From assembly GCF_003569745.1 (NCBI RefSeq), contig NZ_AP018498.1, positions 2,891,001-2,955,000 on the forward strand: a stretch of DNA of 64,000 nt, read 5' to 3'. Shown piece after piece: positions 43,038 to 51,040 of the stretch (within the stretch, counting starts at the first letter, position 1; every line of letters begins with the position of its first letter). The position numbers were made by a program, and so were the translations under genes. The notes under the pieces are model-generated. The model saw only the letters and a list, made by a program, of their open reading frames with translations. It made no database searches and was not told the DNA's origin. The DNA is from Altererythrobacter sp. B11 (GTDB lineage Bacteria > Pseudomonadota > Alphaproteobacteria > Sphingomonadales > Sphingomonadaceae).

Positions 43038-43292
43038 ATGATCGAGATCGCCATTTCCCTTTTGTTCGGCTTCACCGCCATTTCGGCGGTGATGGTGGCA
43101 GCCATCAGTCTGGCGCGCGGCGCAGCCGGCGCCCAGGCGCTGCTGGCGGAACTCGCAGAAATTCGGATAGCGGAACGCCCGGTGCGGCAGCGGTCGGCGC
43201 CGCGACGCACGAGCCAGCCGATCCGCCAGACGATTACTCTTCCGCGGATGCAGCCGTTGCTGGTGCCGCGCCCCTGTTCCGCTGGCGCTTGA
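43038..43292 (+). CDS. Small single-pass membrane protein of unknown function, candidate SOS-regulated gene
   Basis: An 84-residue protein with one N-terminal membrane segment (about residues 3-25, IAISLLFGFTAISAVMVAAI) and a basic, Arg/Pro/Gln-rich cytoplasmic-looking tail (RIAERPVRQRSAPRR). An AGGA site lies eight bases before the ATG. I do not recognise the family. A GAAC-N7-GAAC LexA-type promoter lies about 100 bases upstream. Caulobacter uses small membrane proteins (SidA, DidA) as DNA-damage division inhibitors; similarity of size and topology is suggestive only. Its last 59 bases overlap the end of pssA on the other strand. The reading frame also stays open upstream to 42885. Confidence 0.6.
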   Translation: MIEIAISLLFGFTAISAVMVAAISLARGAAGAQALLAELAEIRIAERPVRQRSAPRRTSQPIRQTITLPRMQPLLVPRPCSAGA

Positions 43293-44103
43293 CCCGGCCA
43301 TAGCTCACCACGCCATAGGGCATCAGGATCAGATAGACGATGCACAGCCCGGCCAAGGTCCAGAAGGGCTCTGTCAGCAGGGCCGCGAAGACGAGGCCGG
43401 CCAATGCGATGGCTTCCAGGCGAATGTTGCGGCGCGGGCGGATCGAGGTCCAGCTGAGCGTCGCAAGGTTGGAGATCATCAGGAAGGCGATCGCCGTTAC
43501 CCACAGCGCCACCACGATGGGTTCGCGAAATATGCTCTCCCCGCTGGCGATCCAGAGGTAAAGCGGCAGGAAAGCCAGCCCGGCACCCACCGGCGCAGGC
43601 ACCCCGGTGAGGAATCCGGCCGATTTATGCGGCTGCTCGTCCACGTCGATCTGCGCGTTGAACCGCGCCAGCCGCAGCACGCAGCAGATCGCAAAGGCGA
43701 GCGAGGCGAACCAGCCGAAACGCGGCAGGTCCTGCAACGACCACAGGAACAGCACCAGCGCCGGCGCGACGCCGAAACTCAGCGAATCAGCCAGGCTGTC
43801 CAGTTCCGCCCCGAAGCGTGACTGCGCCTTGAGCAGCCGGGCAATGCGACCGTCGATCCCGTCGAGCATGCCGGCCAGGATGATGGCGAACACCGTGCGT
43901 TCCCAATCGCCGTTAATAGCAAAGCGGATGCCGGTGAGGCCGGAACACAGCGCCGCCGCGGTGATGGCATTGGGCAGCACCGCCCGCAGCGACAGCCCGC
44001 CGCCAAGGCGCCGCGTGACTGGCCGCTCATCCTCGCTGGCCTTGGGGCCGAGCCATGACGGCCCCGGTTCGGCTTGTCCGTCCTCGTCCCGCCCGCCGAT
44101 CAC
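43234..44103 (-). CDS. pssA: CDP-diacylglycerol-serine O-phosphatidyltransferase
   Basis: A 289-residue polytopic membrane enzyme. The CDP-alcohol phosphatidyltransferase motif is intact in [19 protein letters not shown] followed by [13 protein letters not shown]. It makes phosphatidylserine from CDP-diacylglycerol (product of cdsA) and serine. The N-terminal 40 residues are a hydrophilic extension. Its ATG overlaps the psd stop by four bases; its 3' end overlaps the convergent small membrane protein gene by 59 bases. Some homologues use other alcohols, but the psd neighbour supports serine. Confidence 0.93.
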   Translation of the reverse strand: MIGGRDEDGQAEPGPSWLGPKASEDERPVTRRLGGGLSLRAVLPNAITAAALCSGLTGIRFAINGDWERTVFAIILAGMLDGIDGRIARLLKAQSRFGAELDSLADSLSFGVAPALVLFLWSLQDLPRFGWFASLAFAICCVLRLARFNAQIDVDEQPHKSAGFLTGVPAPVGAGLAFLPLYLWIASGESIFREPIVVALWVTAIAFLMISNLATLSWTSIRPRRNIRLEAIALAGLVFAALLTEPFWTLAGLCIVYLILMPYGVVSYGRVKRQRNRGAAPATAASAEE

Positions 44104-44852
44104 TGGCTGACGCCTTCGATCAGTTGCAGCCGGCCGATCTCGGCCAGCACCGTCTCGCCCGCGATCACCGTCTGGCCCAGCAGCACCTTCGAGTCAGTGC
44201 CCTGCGGCAGATAGACGTCCACCCGGCTGCCGAAACGGATCAGTCCCACCCGCTGCCCGGCGGCGACGATGTCCCCCTGCTTCACGAAGGGGACGATGCG
44301 CCGCGCCACCAGCCCGGCAATCTGGGTGAAGCCAATCAGCCGCCCGTCGGCGCGCTCTACCAGAATATGCTGGCGCTCGTTTTCCTCGCTCGCCTTGTCG
44401 AGATCGGCATTCATGAACTTGCCGGGGATATAGACCACGCGGCGGATCGTGCCGCCCACGGGTGCCCGGTTGATATGCACATCGAACACCGACATGAAAA
44501 TTGAGATGCGGGTGACCGGTGCGATGCCCAGCCCCGCTCCGCCCGCAGGATCGGCGGCCTGCAGTTCCAGCGGCGGGGGCACCTGCTCGATCAGCGTCAC
44601 CAGCCCGTCCGCCGGGGCCACAATCAGATCATCGCCTTGTGGCACGACCCGTTCGGGATCGCGGAAGAAGGCAAACACGCCCCCCGCAAGCGCCAGCAGC
44701 GGCCAGCCGAGAACCGGCCAGTCGAACAGCAACAGCACGATCAGCGCGATGCCGACGGCAATCAGGCCGAACTGGCGCCCTTCTGGATGGATCGCTGGCC
44801 AATGCCATTCCGCGTCACCGCGGCCCCTGTTATCGCGTAGGTCTCCGGCCAT
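44100..44852 (-). CDS. psd: Phosphatidylserine decarboxylase (short, sphingomonad-type)
   Basis: A 250-residue pro-enzyme that makes phosphatidylethanolamine. The self-cleavage site is the GS of [12 protein letters not shown] (about residue 208), which generates the pyruvoyl cofactor; the conserved [13 protein letters not shown] block and a pair of N-terminal membrane segments are present. It lies directly upstream of pssA and overlaps it by four bases, so the two steps are co-expressed. The 275 bases before its start hold no gene. Confidence 0.95.
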   Translation of the reverse strand: MAGDLRDNRGRGDAEWHWPAIHPEGRQFGLIAVGIALIVLLLFDWPVLGWPLLALAGGVFAFFRDPERVVPQGDDLIVAPADGLVTLIEQVPPPLELQAADPAGGAGLGIAPVTRISIFMSVFDVHINRAPVGGTIRRVVYIPGKFMNADLDKASEENERQHILVERADGRLIGFTQIAGLVARRIVPFVKQGDIVAAGQRVGLIRFGSRVDVYLPQGTDSKVLLGQTVIAGETVLAEIGRLQLIEGVSQ

Positions 44853-45127
44853 GTCGTTCCTCTACGGCCTTGCCAGCCCGGCGACAAGCCACGGCCCGCA
44901 AGCACAATATGGACAAAAAACGGTAACGCACGAGGCGGCCTGCGGTTCTGGCTGAAGATCGCGCAAAATCAGCAGCCTGCTGAATCCGGCACCAAAGTAC
45001 GTGGAGCTCCCACGTGCCCTAAGTATTTATCAACAATTGACATTTAGGCCGGGGGCATGATCGCGCACAGCCTCCCGGCAATATTATACAACCCGGCCGG
45101 ACCCATGGCCGGGCGCCGGGGCGAATC

Positions 45128-46648
45128 GTGCTGAGCTCTGCCTTGCTCTCTGCAGGATTGGCAGCCGCGGTCCTGCTGCTGGCCGCCGCCCTCCTTTTGC
45201 GCACATCCGGCCTCGCGCTACTGCTGGCCCGTGCGGAGCAGCAACTGGGGCGGGAGTTCACCGGCCCGCTGCCCCGGCGGCTGGCAGGGGCCCTGACGGC
45301 GCTGCTGGAGCGGGCGAACGAGCAGGAACATCGCGTCCACCTGAAGCATGCGGTCACCGGGCTGCCGACGCGCGAGCCCCTTGCGGGCCGCATGGCGATC
45401 GACGGCGCGGGCACGCTGGCGCTGCTTTCCTGCCGCGATTACGACCGGCTCTGTGCCTTCGATCCGCTGCTGGCGGAGCGGCTGCTGATGACGGTGGTGG
45501 AACGGCTCTCCGTCATGCTGCCCCCGTCGCGCTTCCTCGCCCAGGTGGACCGTTCTCACCTGGCGATCTGGACCGGCCCCGAAGTGACGCCGGCTGCTGC
45601 AGAGGCGGAACTGGCCGCCCTGGCCTATGCCCTCGGCGATCGCATGGTCGAAGGCGATCACGAGATCCTGCCGGAGATCGTGAAGCGCAGCATCCGCTTC
45701 GATGCCGCCCACGGCTCCCCGCATTCCGCCATCTCGCAGGCGCTCTCCAGCTTTTCCGTGCCGCTGGCGTCCGACGGGCGGCCCAAGGTGGCTAGCATCA
45801 ATGTGGAAGCGCAGGCGCGCGATCGCTATCAGCTGGAGCAGGATCTGCGCCAGGCCATCGCCCGCAACCAGCTGCACATGCAATATCAGCCGCTGATCGA
45901 CGCCAGCGAGGGGCGCGCGATCGGCGGAGAGGCGCTGATCCGCTGGCATCATCCTCAGCGCGGCCCGATCCCCCCCGGCCAGTTCATCCCGCTGGCGGAA
46001 GCCGCCGGGCTGGTGCAGGAGATCGGCCTGTGGGCCATGAACCGCGCGCTGCGCGATGCACGCAACTGGCGCCTTGCCGGCCTGCCGGATCTGCGCGTGG
46101 CGGTGAATGTCAGCGGGCAGCAGCTTGAATCCGCCGATCTCGGCCTGCTGATCCTTCGCACGCTGGAACGCCACGGCCTGCCGCCGGAGGCGCTGGAGGT
46201 GGAACTGACCGAAAGCGTCGCCCTGGCCGACGATATTCGCGCGCCCGTGCTGTGTGAGGATCTGCGCAGCAAGGGCGTGCGCATCGCGATCGACGATTTC
46301 GGCACCGGCTATTCCAGCCTCAGCGCGCTGCGCAACCTGGGCTTCGACAAGCTGAAGATGGACCGCGCCTTCGTGACCGACGTGGACAAACGGCGCGACA
46401 GCCAGGCGATCTGCAGCAGCCTGCTGGCGCTGGGGCGCGGGCTCGGCGCGAATGTGCTGGCCGAGGGCGTGGAAACCGAAGCCGAGTATGGCTGGCTGCG
46501 GCGGCACGGCTGCCGCTATTTCCAGGGCTTCTACTTCTGCCGACCCGTCGACAGCGAGGATTTCGCCGACTTCGTCCGCGATTCCGATTCCCTTCTCCGG
46601 CAGCTGGCCGCCGGCGAACCCCTCCAGTTGCAAGGATCGCGTGCATGA
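45128..46648 (+). CDS. EAL-domain phosphodiesterase with decayed GGDEF domain
   Basis: A 506-residue protein starting at GTG. One N-terminal membrane segment (about residues 7-35) precedes a degenerate GGDEF domain (about 70-215) in which the signature is replaced by DRSHLAIW. The EAL domain (about 235-490) is intact: GGEALIRW with E268-L270, VNVSGQQ, ELTESV, DDFGTGY and AEGVET. It should hydrolyse c-di-GMP, with the GGDEF remnant as a regulatory part. The LysM lipoprotein starts inside its stop codon, placing it at the head of the kinase-FHA-phosphatase operon. No sensory domain is visible. Confidence 0.92.
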   Translation: MLSSALLSAGLAAAVLLLAAALLLRTSGLALLLARAEQQLGREFTGPLPRRLAGALTALLERANEQEHRVHLKHAVTGLPTREPLAGRMAIDGAGTLALLSCRDYDRLCAFDPLLAERLLMTVVERLSVMLPPSRFLAQVDRSHLAIWTGPEVTPAAAEAELAALAYALGDRMVEGDHEILPEIVKRSIRFDAAHGSPHSAISQALSSFSVPLASDGRPKVASINVEAQARDRYQLEQDLRQAIARNQLHMQYQPLIDASEGRAIGGEALIRWHHPQRGPIPPGQFIPLAEAAGLVQEIGLWAMNRALRDARNWRLAGLPDLRVAVNVSGQQLESADLGLLILRTLERHGLPPEALEVELTESVALADDIRAPVLCEDLRSKGVRIAIDDFGTGYSSLSALRNLGFDKLKMDRAFVTDVDKRRDSQAICSSLLALGRGLGANVLAEGVETEAEYGWLRRHGCRYFQGFYFCRPVDSEDFADFVRDSDSLLRQLAAGEPLQLQGSRA

Positions 46649-47385
46649 GCCGTTTCCCCCGCTCCCTTTCGATGGTAGGGGCTGCGGCGCTTGCCCTCGG
46701 CCTGGCCGCCTGTTCCTCCGGCCCCGGCATGAAGGCGGGTGCACCGCCTGCTGCCCAGACCGCGCCGACGGAGATCGAAACGATTGCCGCCCTGCTCGAT
46801 CGCGGCGAGGTGAAGGCGGCGCAGAAGCGGCTGAAGCAGGCGCTGCGCAGCGACCCGCTCAACCCTTCGCTGCTGGTGCTGCGGCAGGGCATGCTGGGCG
46901 ATGCGAAGGCGGACCTCGGCCCGGCGAGCCATCCCTATACGGTCCAGCCGGGCGATACGATGGCCGGCATTGCCGAACGGTTCCTTGGCAACCGGCTGAA
47001 ATCCTATCAGCTGGCGCGCTACAACAAGATGTCCGATCCCTCCGCCCTCGCCGCCGGCCAGGTGCTGCAGATCCCCGGGCAACCCGCGCAGGCCGAAACC
47101 GCACCGCGCGCGGCCCCGCCGAAGAAGCGCAGCTCCGCAGCAGCGGCGGCCGCTCCGGCACCGAAGGCGCAGTCCCGCCCTGCCGCGCCCGCCGCGAGCA
47201 AGGCCGATCCGGCAGCGGCGCAGCGCGCGCGCACGGCGGGGCTGGCCGCGCTCAACCGCGGCCAGCCGGGCGAAGCGGTGGCTCTGCTGCAGCGCGCCGC
47301 GACGCTCGATCCGGATAACGCCGCCATCTCGCGCGACCTCGCCCGCGCCCGCCGGATTGCCGCGACCGTGAAATCCCAAAGGTAA
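46645..47385 (+). CDS. LysM- and TPR-containing lipoprotein
   Basis: A 246-residue protein with a lipoprotein signal peptide (lipobox LAAC, Cys at about residue 23). A TPR-like helical stretch (ALLDRGEVKAAQKRLKQALR) precedes a LysM domain (HPYTVQPGDTMAGIAERFLG to GQVLQIPG, about 97-145), then an Ala/Pro-rich linker and a second TPR-like unit. It would sit in the periplasm bound to a membrane and to peptidoglycan. It overlaps the EAL gene by four bases; the kinase gene starts 58 bases later. It could link envelope state to the kinase that follows; this is inference. Confidence 0.85.
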   Translation: MSRFPRSLSMVGAAALALGLAACSSGPGMKAGAPPAAQTAPTEIETIAALLDRGEVKAAQKRLKQALRSDPLNPSLLVLRQGMLGDAKADLGPASHPYTVQPGDTMAGIAERFLGNRLKSYQLARYNKMSDPSALAAGQVLQIPGQPAQAETAPRAAPPKKRSSAAAAAAPAPKAQSRPAAPAASKADPAAAQRARTAGLAALNRGQPGEAVALLQRAATLDPDNAAISRDLARARRIAATVKSQR

Positions 47386-47443
47386 CTGCTTGATAAACCT
47401 TGTGGGGTAGCAGGGGCACAAACAACAGAGGGATGGTCGCAAC

Positions 47444-49045
47444 ATGACGATGCTGGGTCGCTACCAGATCGAAAGCAGGCTCGGGGCCGGCGCAATGGCG
47501 GAGGTCTATCGCGCCACCGACCCGGAGATCGGCCGCACCGTCGCCATAAAGGTGCTCAAGCAGGATTTTGCCGGTGACGAGCAGCTTGCCGGCCGCTTCC
47601 TGCGGGAAGCACGCGCCGCCGGCGCGCTGAGCCATGCGAATATCGCCACCATCTACGATGTCGGCCAGGTGGAAGGCGCCTCCTACATCGCGATGGAGCT
47701 GGTCGAAGGGCGGCCGCTGGACGAAGTGCTGCACGCGCAGGGGCGCATGCCTTATGAACGAGTGCTGCGGATCGCGCGGCAGCTGGGGGACGCCCTCGCC
47801 TATGCCCACGGCGCGGGCGTGGTGCATCGCGACATCAAACCCTCCAACATCCTCATCTCGGAGGATGGGCGAACCGCCAAGCTGGTCGATTTCGGCGTCG
47901 CGCGGGTGGGCGATCTGGAAGGCGCCGGCCTGGCGCAGACGCAGGCCGGGCAGCTGATCGGCACGCCCCGCTACATGAGCCCGGAACAGGCGTTGGGCCT
48001 GCCGGTCGATCATCGCTCAGACCTCTTCTCGCTCGGCGTGGTGCTGTATGAGATGATCACCGGCAGGGTGGCCTTCCCCGGCAACGGGCTGGGCGCGCTG
48101 GCGATCAAGATCGCGCAGGAGAAGGTGGAGCCGGTCGGCCGCATTGCCGGCGATTGCCCCTCGGGCCTGCAGTTCATCATCGACAAGCTGCTGGCGAAGA
48201 AGCCGGATCAGCGCTTTGCCGATGGAGCGGCCCTGGTCGCCGCGCTGGACCGCGAGATCCATGCCGCAGGGGAAGCGCCCGGTGGCCGGCGCGGCCTCAC
48301 TCTTCGCGTGAAGCTGCCGCTCGCGCTGGTGGCCGTCACCGCCCTCGCCCTGTTCGCCTGCATGCAACTGATCTGGAGCCGGCAGGAAGCCGCGCTGGAG
48401 AGCATGGCGGCCGTGGCGGGCGAGAGCATCGCCGCCTTCGTCGCCGGCAATGCCGCGGTGGTGGCGGCGGACAATGCCGGCCTGCCGCCGCAGGAGCAGG
48501 ACTGGACCTCGGTGCAAGCCTTCGTGGCCTCGGCGACGCAGGATCAGGAAGTGCGCGCAATCACCGTGGCCGATGCCGGCGGCGTAGTCCGCGCGGCAAG
48601 CCAGCCCGGCCTCGTCGGCCGCGCCTATCAGCCGCAATCCGGCGCCGGCGCGCCTGTCGGGGCGCTGCGTTTCGTGCGGCCGATCGACTATGCCGGCGCG
48701 CGCTTCGGTACGGTGGAGATCACCCTCGGCCGGACGGCGCTGGATCAGGCGCTCGCCACCTCGCGCCAGCTGATCATGGCGCTGTCTGCGGTGCTAATGA
48801 TCGTGGTGCTGGTGGTTGGCTATCTCAGCGGCGCGCTCGTCACCCGGCCGCTGCGGCGCCTGCGGAACGCGCTGGACGATGCGGCGCGCAACGGCTTCGC
48901 CCTGCGCATCTCGCACAACCGGCGCGACGAATTCGGCCAGACCTTCGATGCCTTCAACCGCGCTGCGGCGGAGGCCGAAGCCATGGCGAGCACCGACCGG
49001 GCGGGGGCGGAGGCAGCGATGCTCGCCACCCGCATCGCGGCGTAG
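47444..49045 (+). CDS. Transmembrane Ser/Thr protein kinase with C-terminal HAMP domain (PpkA-like)
   Basis: A 533-residue protein. A complete Hanks-type kinase domain spans residues 7-270: glycine loop GAGAMAEV, K36, catalytic HRDIKPSN with D130, DFG at 149-151, and the APE-equivalent SPE at 179-181. A membrane segment (about 290-311) leads to a periplasmic domain of about 130 residues, a second membrane segment (about 443-466), and a HAMP domain (about 462-512) followed only by a short coiled tail. The HAMP at the very end, with no output domain after it, is unusual. The neighbours (FHA protein, PP2C phosphatase) match the PpkA/Fha/PppA group. The next gene starts 11 bases downstream. Confidence 0.93.
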   Translation: MTMLGRYQIESRLGAGAMAEVYRATDPEIGRTVAIKVLKQDFAGDEQLAGRFLREARAAGALSHANIATIYDVGQVEGASYIAMELVEGRPLDEVLHAQGRMPYERVLRIARQLGDALAYAHGAGVVHRDIKPSNILISEDGRTAKLVDFGVARVGDLEGAGLAQTQAGQLIGTPRYMSPEQALGLPVDHRSDLFSLGVVLYEMITGRVAFPGNGLGALAIKIAQEKVEPVGRIAGDCPSGLQFIIDKLLAKKPDQRFADGAALVAALDREIHAAGEAPGGRRGLTLRVKLPLALVAVTALALFACMQLIWSRQEAALESMAAVAGESIAAFVAGNAAVVAADNAGLPPQEQDWTSVQAFVASATQDQEVRAITVADAGGVVRAASQPGLVGRAYQPQSGAGAPVGALRFVRPIDYAGARFGTVEITLGRTALDQALATSRQLIMALSAVLMIVVLVVGYLSGALVTRPLRRLRNALDDAARNGFALRISHNRRDEFGQTFDAFNRAAAEAEAMASTDRAGAEAAMLATRIAA

Positions 49046-49056
49046 GAGCGGCCGGC

Positions 49057-50067
49057 ATGTATATGCTCCAGCTGTTCGATGCGGACGACGCGGCGCAGCC
49101 GATCGACGCGCGCCTGTTCCAGCACGGCGTGATGCGGATCGGGCGCGATCCCGCGGCGGACTGGCCGATCGCGGATGAGGAATGCGCTCTCTCCCGCGCG
49201 CATTGCGAGCTGCATGCGGGGCCGGAAGGGCTCGCGGTGCTTTCGCTCGGCACCAATGGCGTGTTCGACGATACGCAGGACAGCCGCCTGCCCGATGGGG
49301 AGCTGACCGCCCTGCCCCTGCCCGGCGCGCTGCGCATGGGGCGCTTCCGGCTGGTCGCCACCCACGCCCCCCGCGCGGGCCAGATCGACGAGGGGCGCAC
49401 GCTGATCCTCAGCCCGCCGCTCGGCGCCTCGCTCGATGTGCCGAGCGAATGGTCGGACGCCGCCACCTTTGCCCGCAGCGGCGACGGGACGCTGTTCGAA
49501 GCCTTCTGCGAAGGCGCGCAGATCGATGCCTCGCTGCTCTCCGGCGCGGAGCCCGAGGAGGTCATGCGCCGCGCCGGCGCGCTCTACCGCCAGATGGTGC
49601 TGGGCATCGGTGATTTGATGGCAGAGCGCAACACGATGCGCGCGCGCTATCAGCTCAGCCGCACGACGATCGGCGGAGAGGGCAACAATCCGTTCAAATG
49701 GGCGCCGTCGCAGCGGCTGGCGATCGACCTGCTGCTGGCCGGCTCCTCCAGCTTCCTGTCCGGTCCGGCGGCGCTGCAGGCCTCTTTCCGCGATCTCAAG
49801 CGGCATCTGGTCGCCACCTTCGCCGGCTTGCGCGGCAGCCTGCGCCATGCGGTGGACCGCTTCGCCCCGGCCAGCATCGAAGCCGCCGTCGCCAGCCGCA
49901 AGTCGCTGCTGAAGAACCGCGCCGTGCTGCAGGTGGAAGAGATGGAGGCGCGCCATGCCGATCTGTTCGCCCAGGTGGAGGACGGGGTCGCCGGCTCGCT
50001 CGATGAAGCCTTCGTGCGCGCCTATGACGATGCCGAGGCGCAGATGAACCGGAGCGAGCGCGCGTGA
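49057..50067 (+). CDS. tagH: FHA-domain protein, type VI secretion-associated TagH type
   Basis: A 336-residue protein with an N-terminal FHA domain (about residues 5-100): MRIGRDPAADWPI, ALSRAHCEL and LGTNGVFDD supply the phosphothreonine-binding Arg, Ser, His and Asn. The C-terminal half (about 150-325) has the TagH domain, recognised by NNPFKWAPS and by DLKRHLVATFAGLRGSL/FAPASIE. In type VI systems this protein is phosphorylated by PpkA and dephosphorylated by PppA to switch secretion. The start is set by AGGAG eight bases before the ATG. No other secretion gene is near. Confidence 0.85.
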   Translation: MYMLQLFDADDAAQPIDARLFQHGVMRIGRDPAADWPIADEECALSRAHCELHAGPEGLAVLSLGTNGVFDDTQDSRLPDGELTALPLPGALRMGRFRLVATHAPRAGQIDEGRTLILSPPLGASLDVPSEWSDAATFARSGDGTLFEAFCEGAQIDASLLSGAEPEEVMRRAGALYRQMVLGIGDLMAERNTMRARYQLSRTTIGGEGNNPFKWAPSQRLAIDLLLAGSSSFLSGPAALQASFRDLKRHLVATFAGLRGSLRHAVDRFAPASIEAAVASRKSLLKNRAVLQVEEMEARHADLFAQVEDGVAGSLDEAFVRAYDDAEAQMNRSERA

Positions 50068-50798
50068 AGGCGCTGCTGCGCCGGCTGCGCCCCGGGCCGC
50101 ATGGGGCGGGCAACCGGCCCATCCGCTCGATCGGCCGCAGCCATGTCGGCCGGGTGCGCCGCATCAACGAGGATCGCGTGCTCGACCGCGCCGATCTGGG
50201 CCTGTGGGCCGTGGCCGATGGCATGGGCGGGCAGAGCCGCGGCGACATGGCCGCCGAAGCGGTGATCCGCAGCCTCGCCCCCCTGCCCGCCCCGGTCACG
50301 CCGGCGGCGATCTCCGCCGCCCTGCGCCGGGCCAACCGCACGATCTATGACGCCGAAGCCGGCCGCAGCGGCACCACTCTGGTCCTGCTGCACATCCAGG
50401 ACGAGGCGGCGACGCTGCGCTGGGTGGGCGACAGCCGCGCTTATCTGATCCGCGAGGGGCGGCTGGAACTGCTAACCCGCGATCACAGCGTGGTGCAGGA
50501 ATTGCTGGAAACCGGCCTGATCGACCGCGCGCAGGCCGCCACCCATCCGCAGGCCAATGTCATCACCCGCGCGCTGGGTATCGGCGTGGAGCCGGAAATC
50601 GACAGCCGCACGCTCCATTTGCAGCGCGGCGACCGCCTGCTGCTCTGTTCCGATGGCCTCTCCCGCTCCCTGGAAGACGGCGATGCGCAGGGCACTGCCC
50701 CCATCGCCGAGCTGGCCGACCGCCTGCTGGCCAACGCCCTCGCCCGCGACGGGACGGACAACGCATCGCTCGTGCTGGTGGAAGTCGGCGGCGACTAG
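50064..50798 (+). CDS. PP2C family Ser/Thr protein phosphatase (PppA-like)
   Basis: A 244-residue PP2C phosphatase. Metal-binding motifs are complete: RRINEDRVL, AVADGMGGQS, SGTTLVLL, WVGDSRAYL, LCSDGLSRSL and the final DGTDNASLVLVE. It starts at GTG overlapping tagH by four bases. It is the natural counter-enzyme of the kinase two genes upstream and would dephosphorylate the FHA protein. It ends just before tRNA-Tyr, which is on the other strand. Confidence 0.93.
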   Translation: MKALLRRLRPGPHGAGNRPIRSIGRSHVGRVRRINEDRVLDRADLGLWAVADGMGGQSRGDMAAEAVIRSLAPLPAPVTPAAISAALRRANRTIYDAEAGRSGTTLVLLHIQDEAATLRWVGDSRAYLIREGRLELLTRDHSVVQELLETGLIDRAQAATHPQANVITRALGIGVEPEIDSRTLHLQRGDRLLLCSDGLSRSLEDGDAQGTAPIAELADRLLANALARDGTDNASLVLVEVGGD

Positions 50799-50808
50799 CA
50801 AGGCCGGT

Positions 50809-50893
50809 GGTGGACAGGGCTGGATTCGAACCAGCGTACGCTTGCGCGGGCAGATTTACAGTCTGCTGCCTTTAACCACTCGGCCACCTGTCC
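50809..50893 (-). tRNA. tRNA-Tyr (GTA)
   Basis: An 85-nt class II tRNA with encoded CCA (50809-50811) and a long variable arm (around GCGCAAGC). The anticodon stem GCAGA/TCTGC encloses CTGTAAA, giving anticodon GTA. The acceptor stem GGACAGG pairs with CCTGTCC and the discriminator is A. Confidence 0.96.
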
Positions 50894-51040
50894 ACCGGAG
50901 AGCCGGAAAAAGCGGGAAATTCCCGCCAATTGAGAAGCCCCGTGATGGGGCCTGCCCGGCCGAGTGGCCGGCTCAATGGCGAAGCGACGCTTGCCTGTCA
51001 ATGGGGGGGCTGGCAGATGGCCCGCAACATAGGGAGCGAC

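Noticed and set aside
44999-45015. ACGTGG/CCACGT hairpin upstream of the EAL gene
   Set aside because: A six-bp stem with no T-run and no matching operator family known to me; treated as chance.
45037-45042. TTGACA before the EAL gene as a -35 box
   Set aside because: No -10-like hexamer lies at 16-18 bp. A TATTAT at 45082 is too far away to pair with it, so I do not call a promoter.
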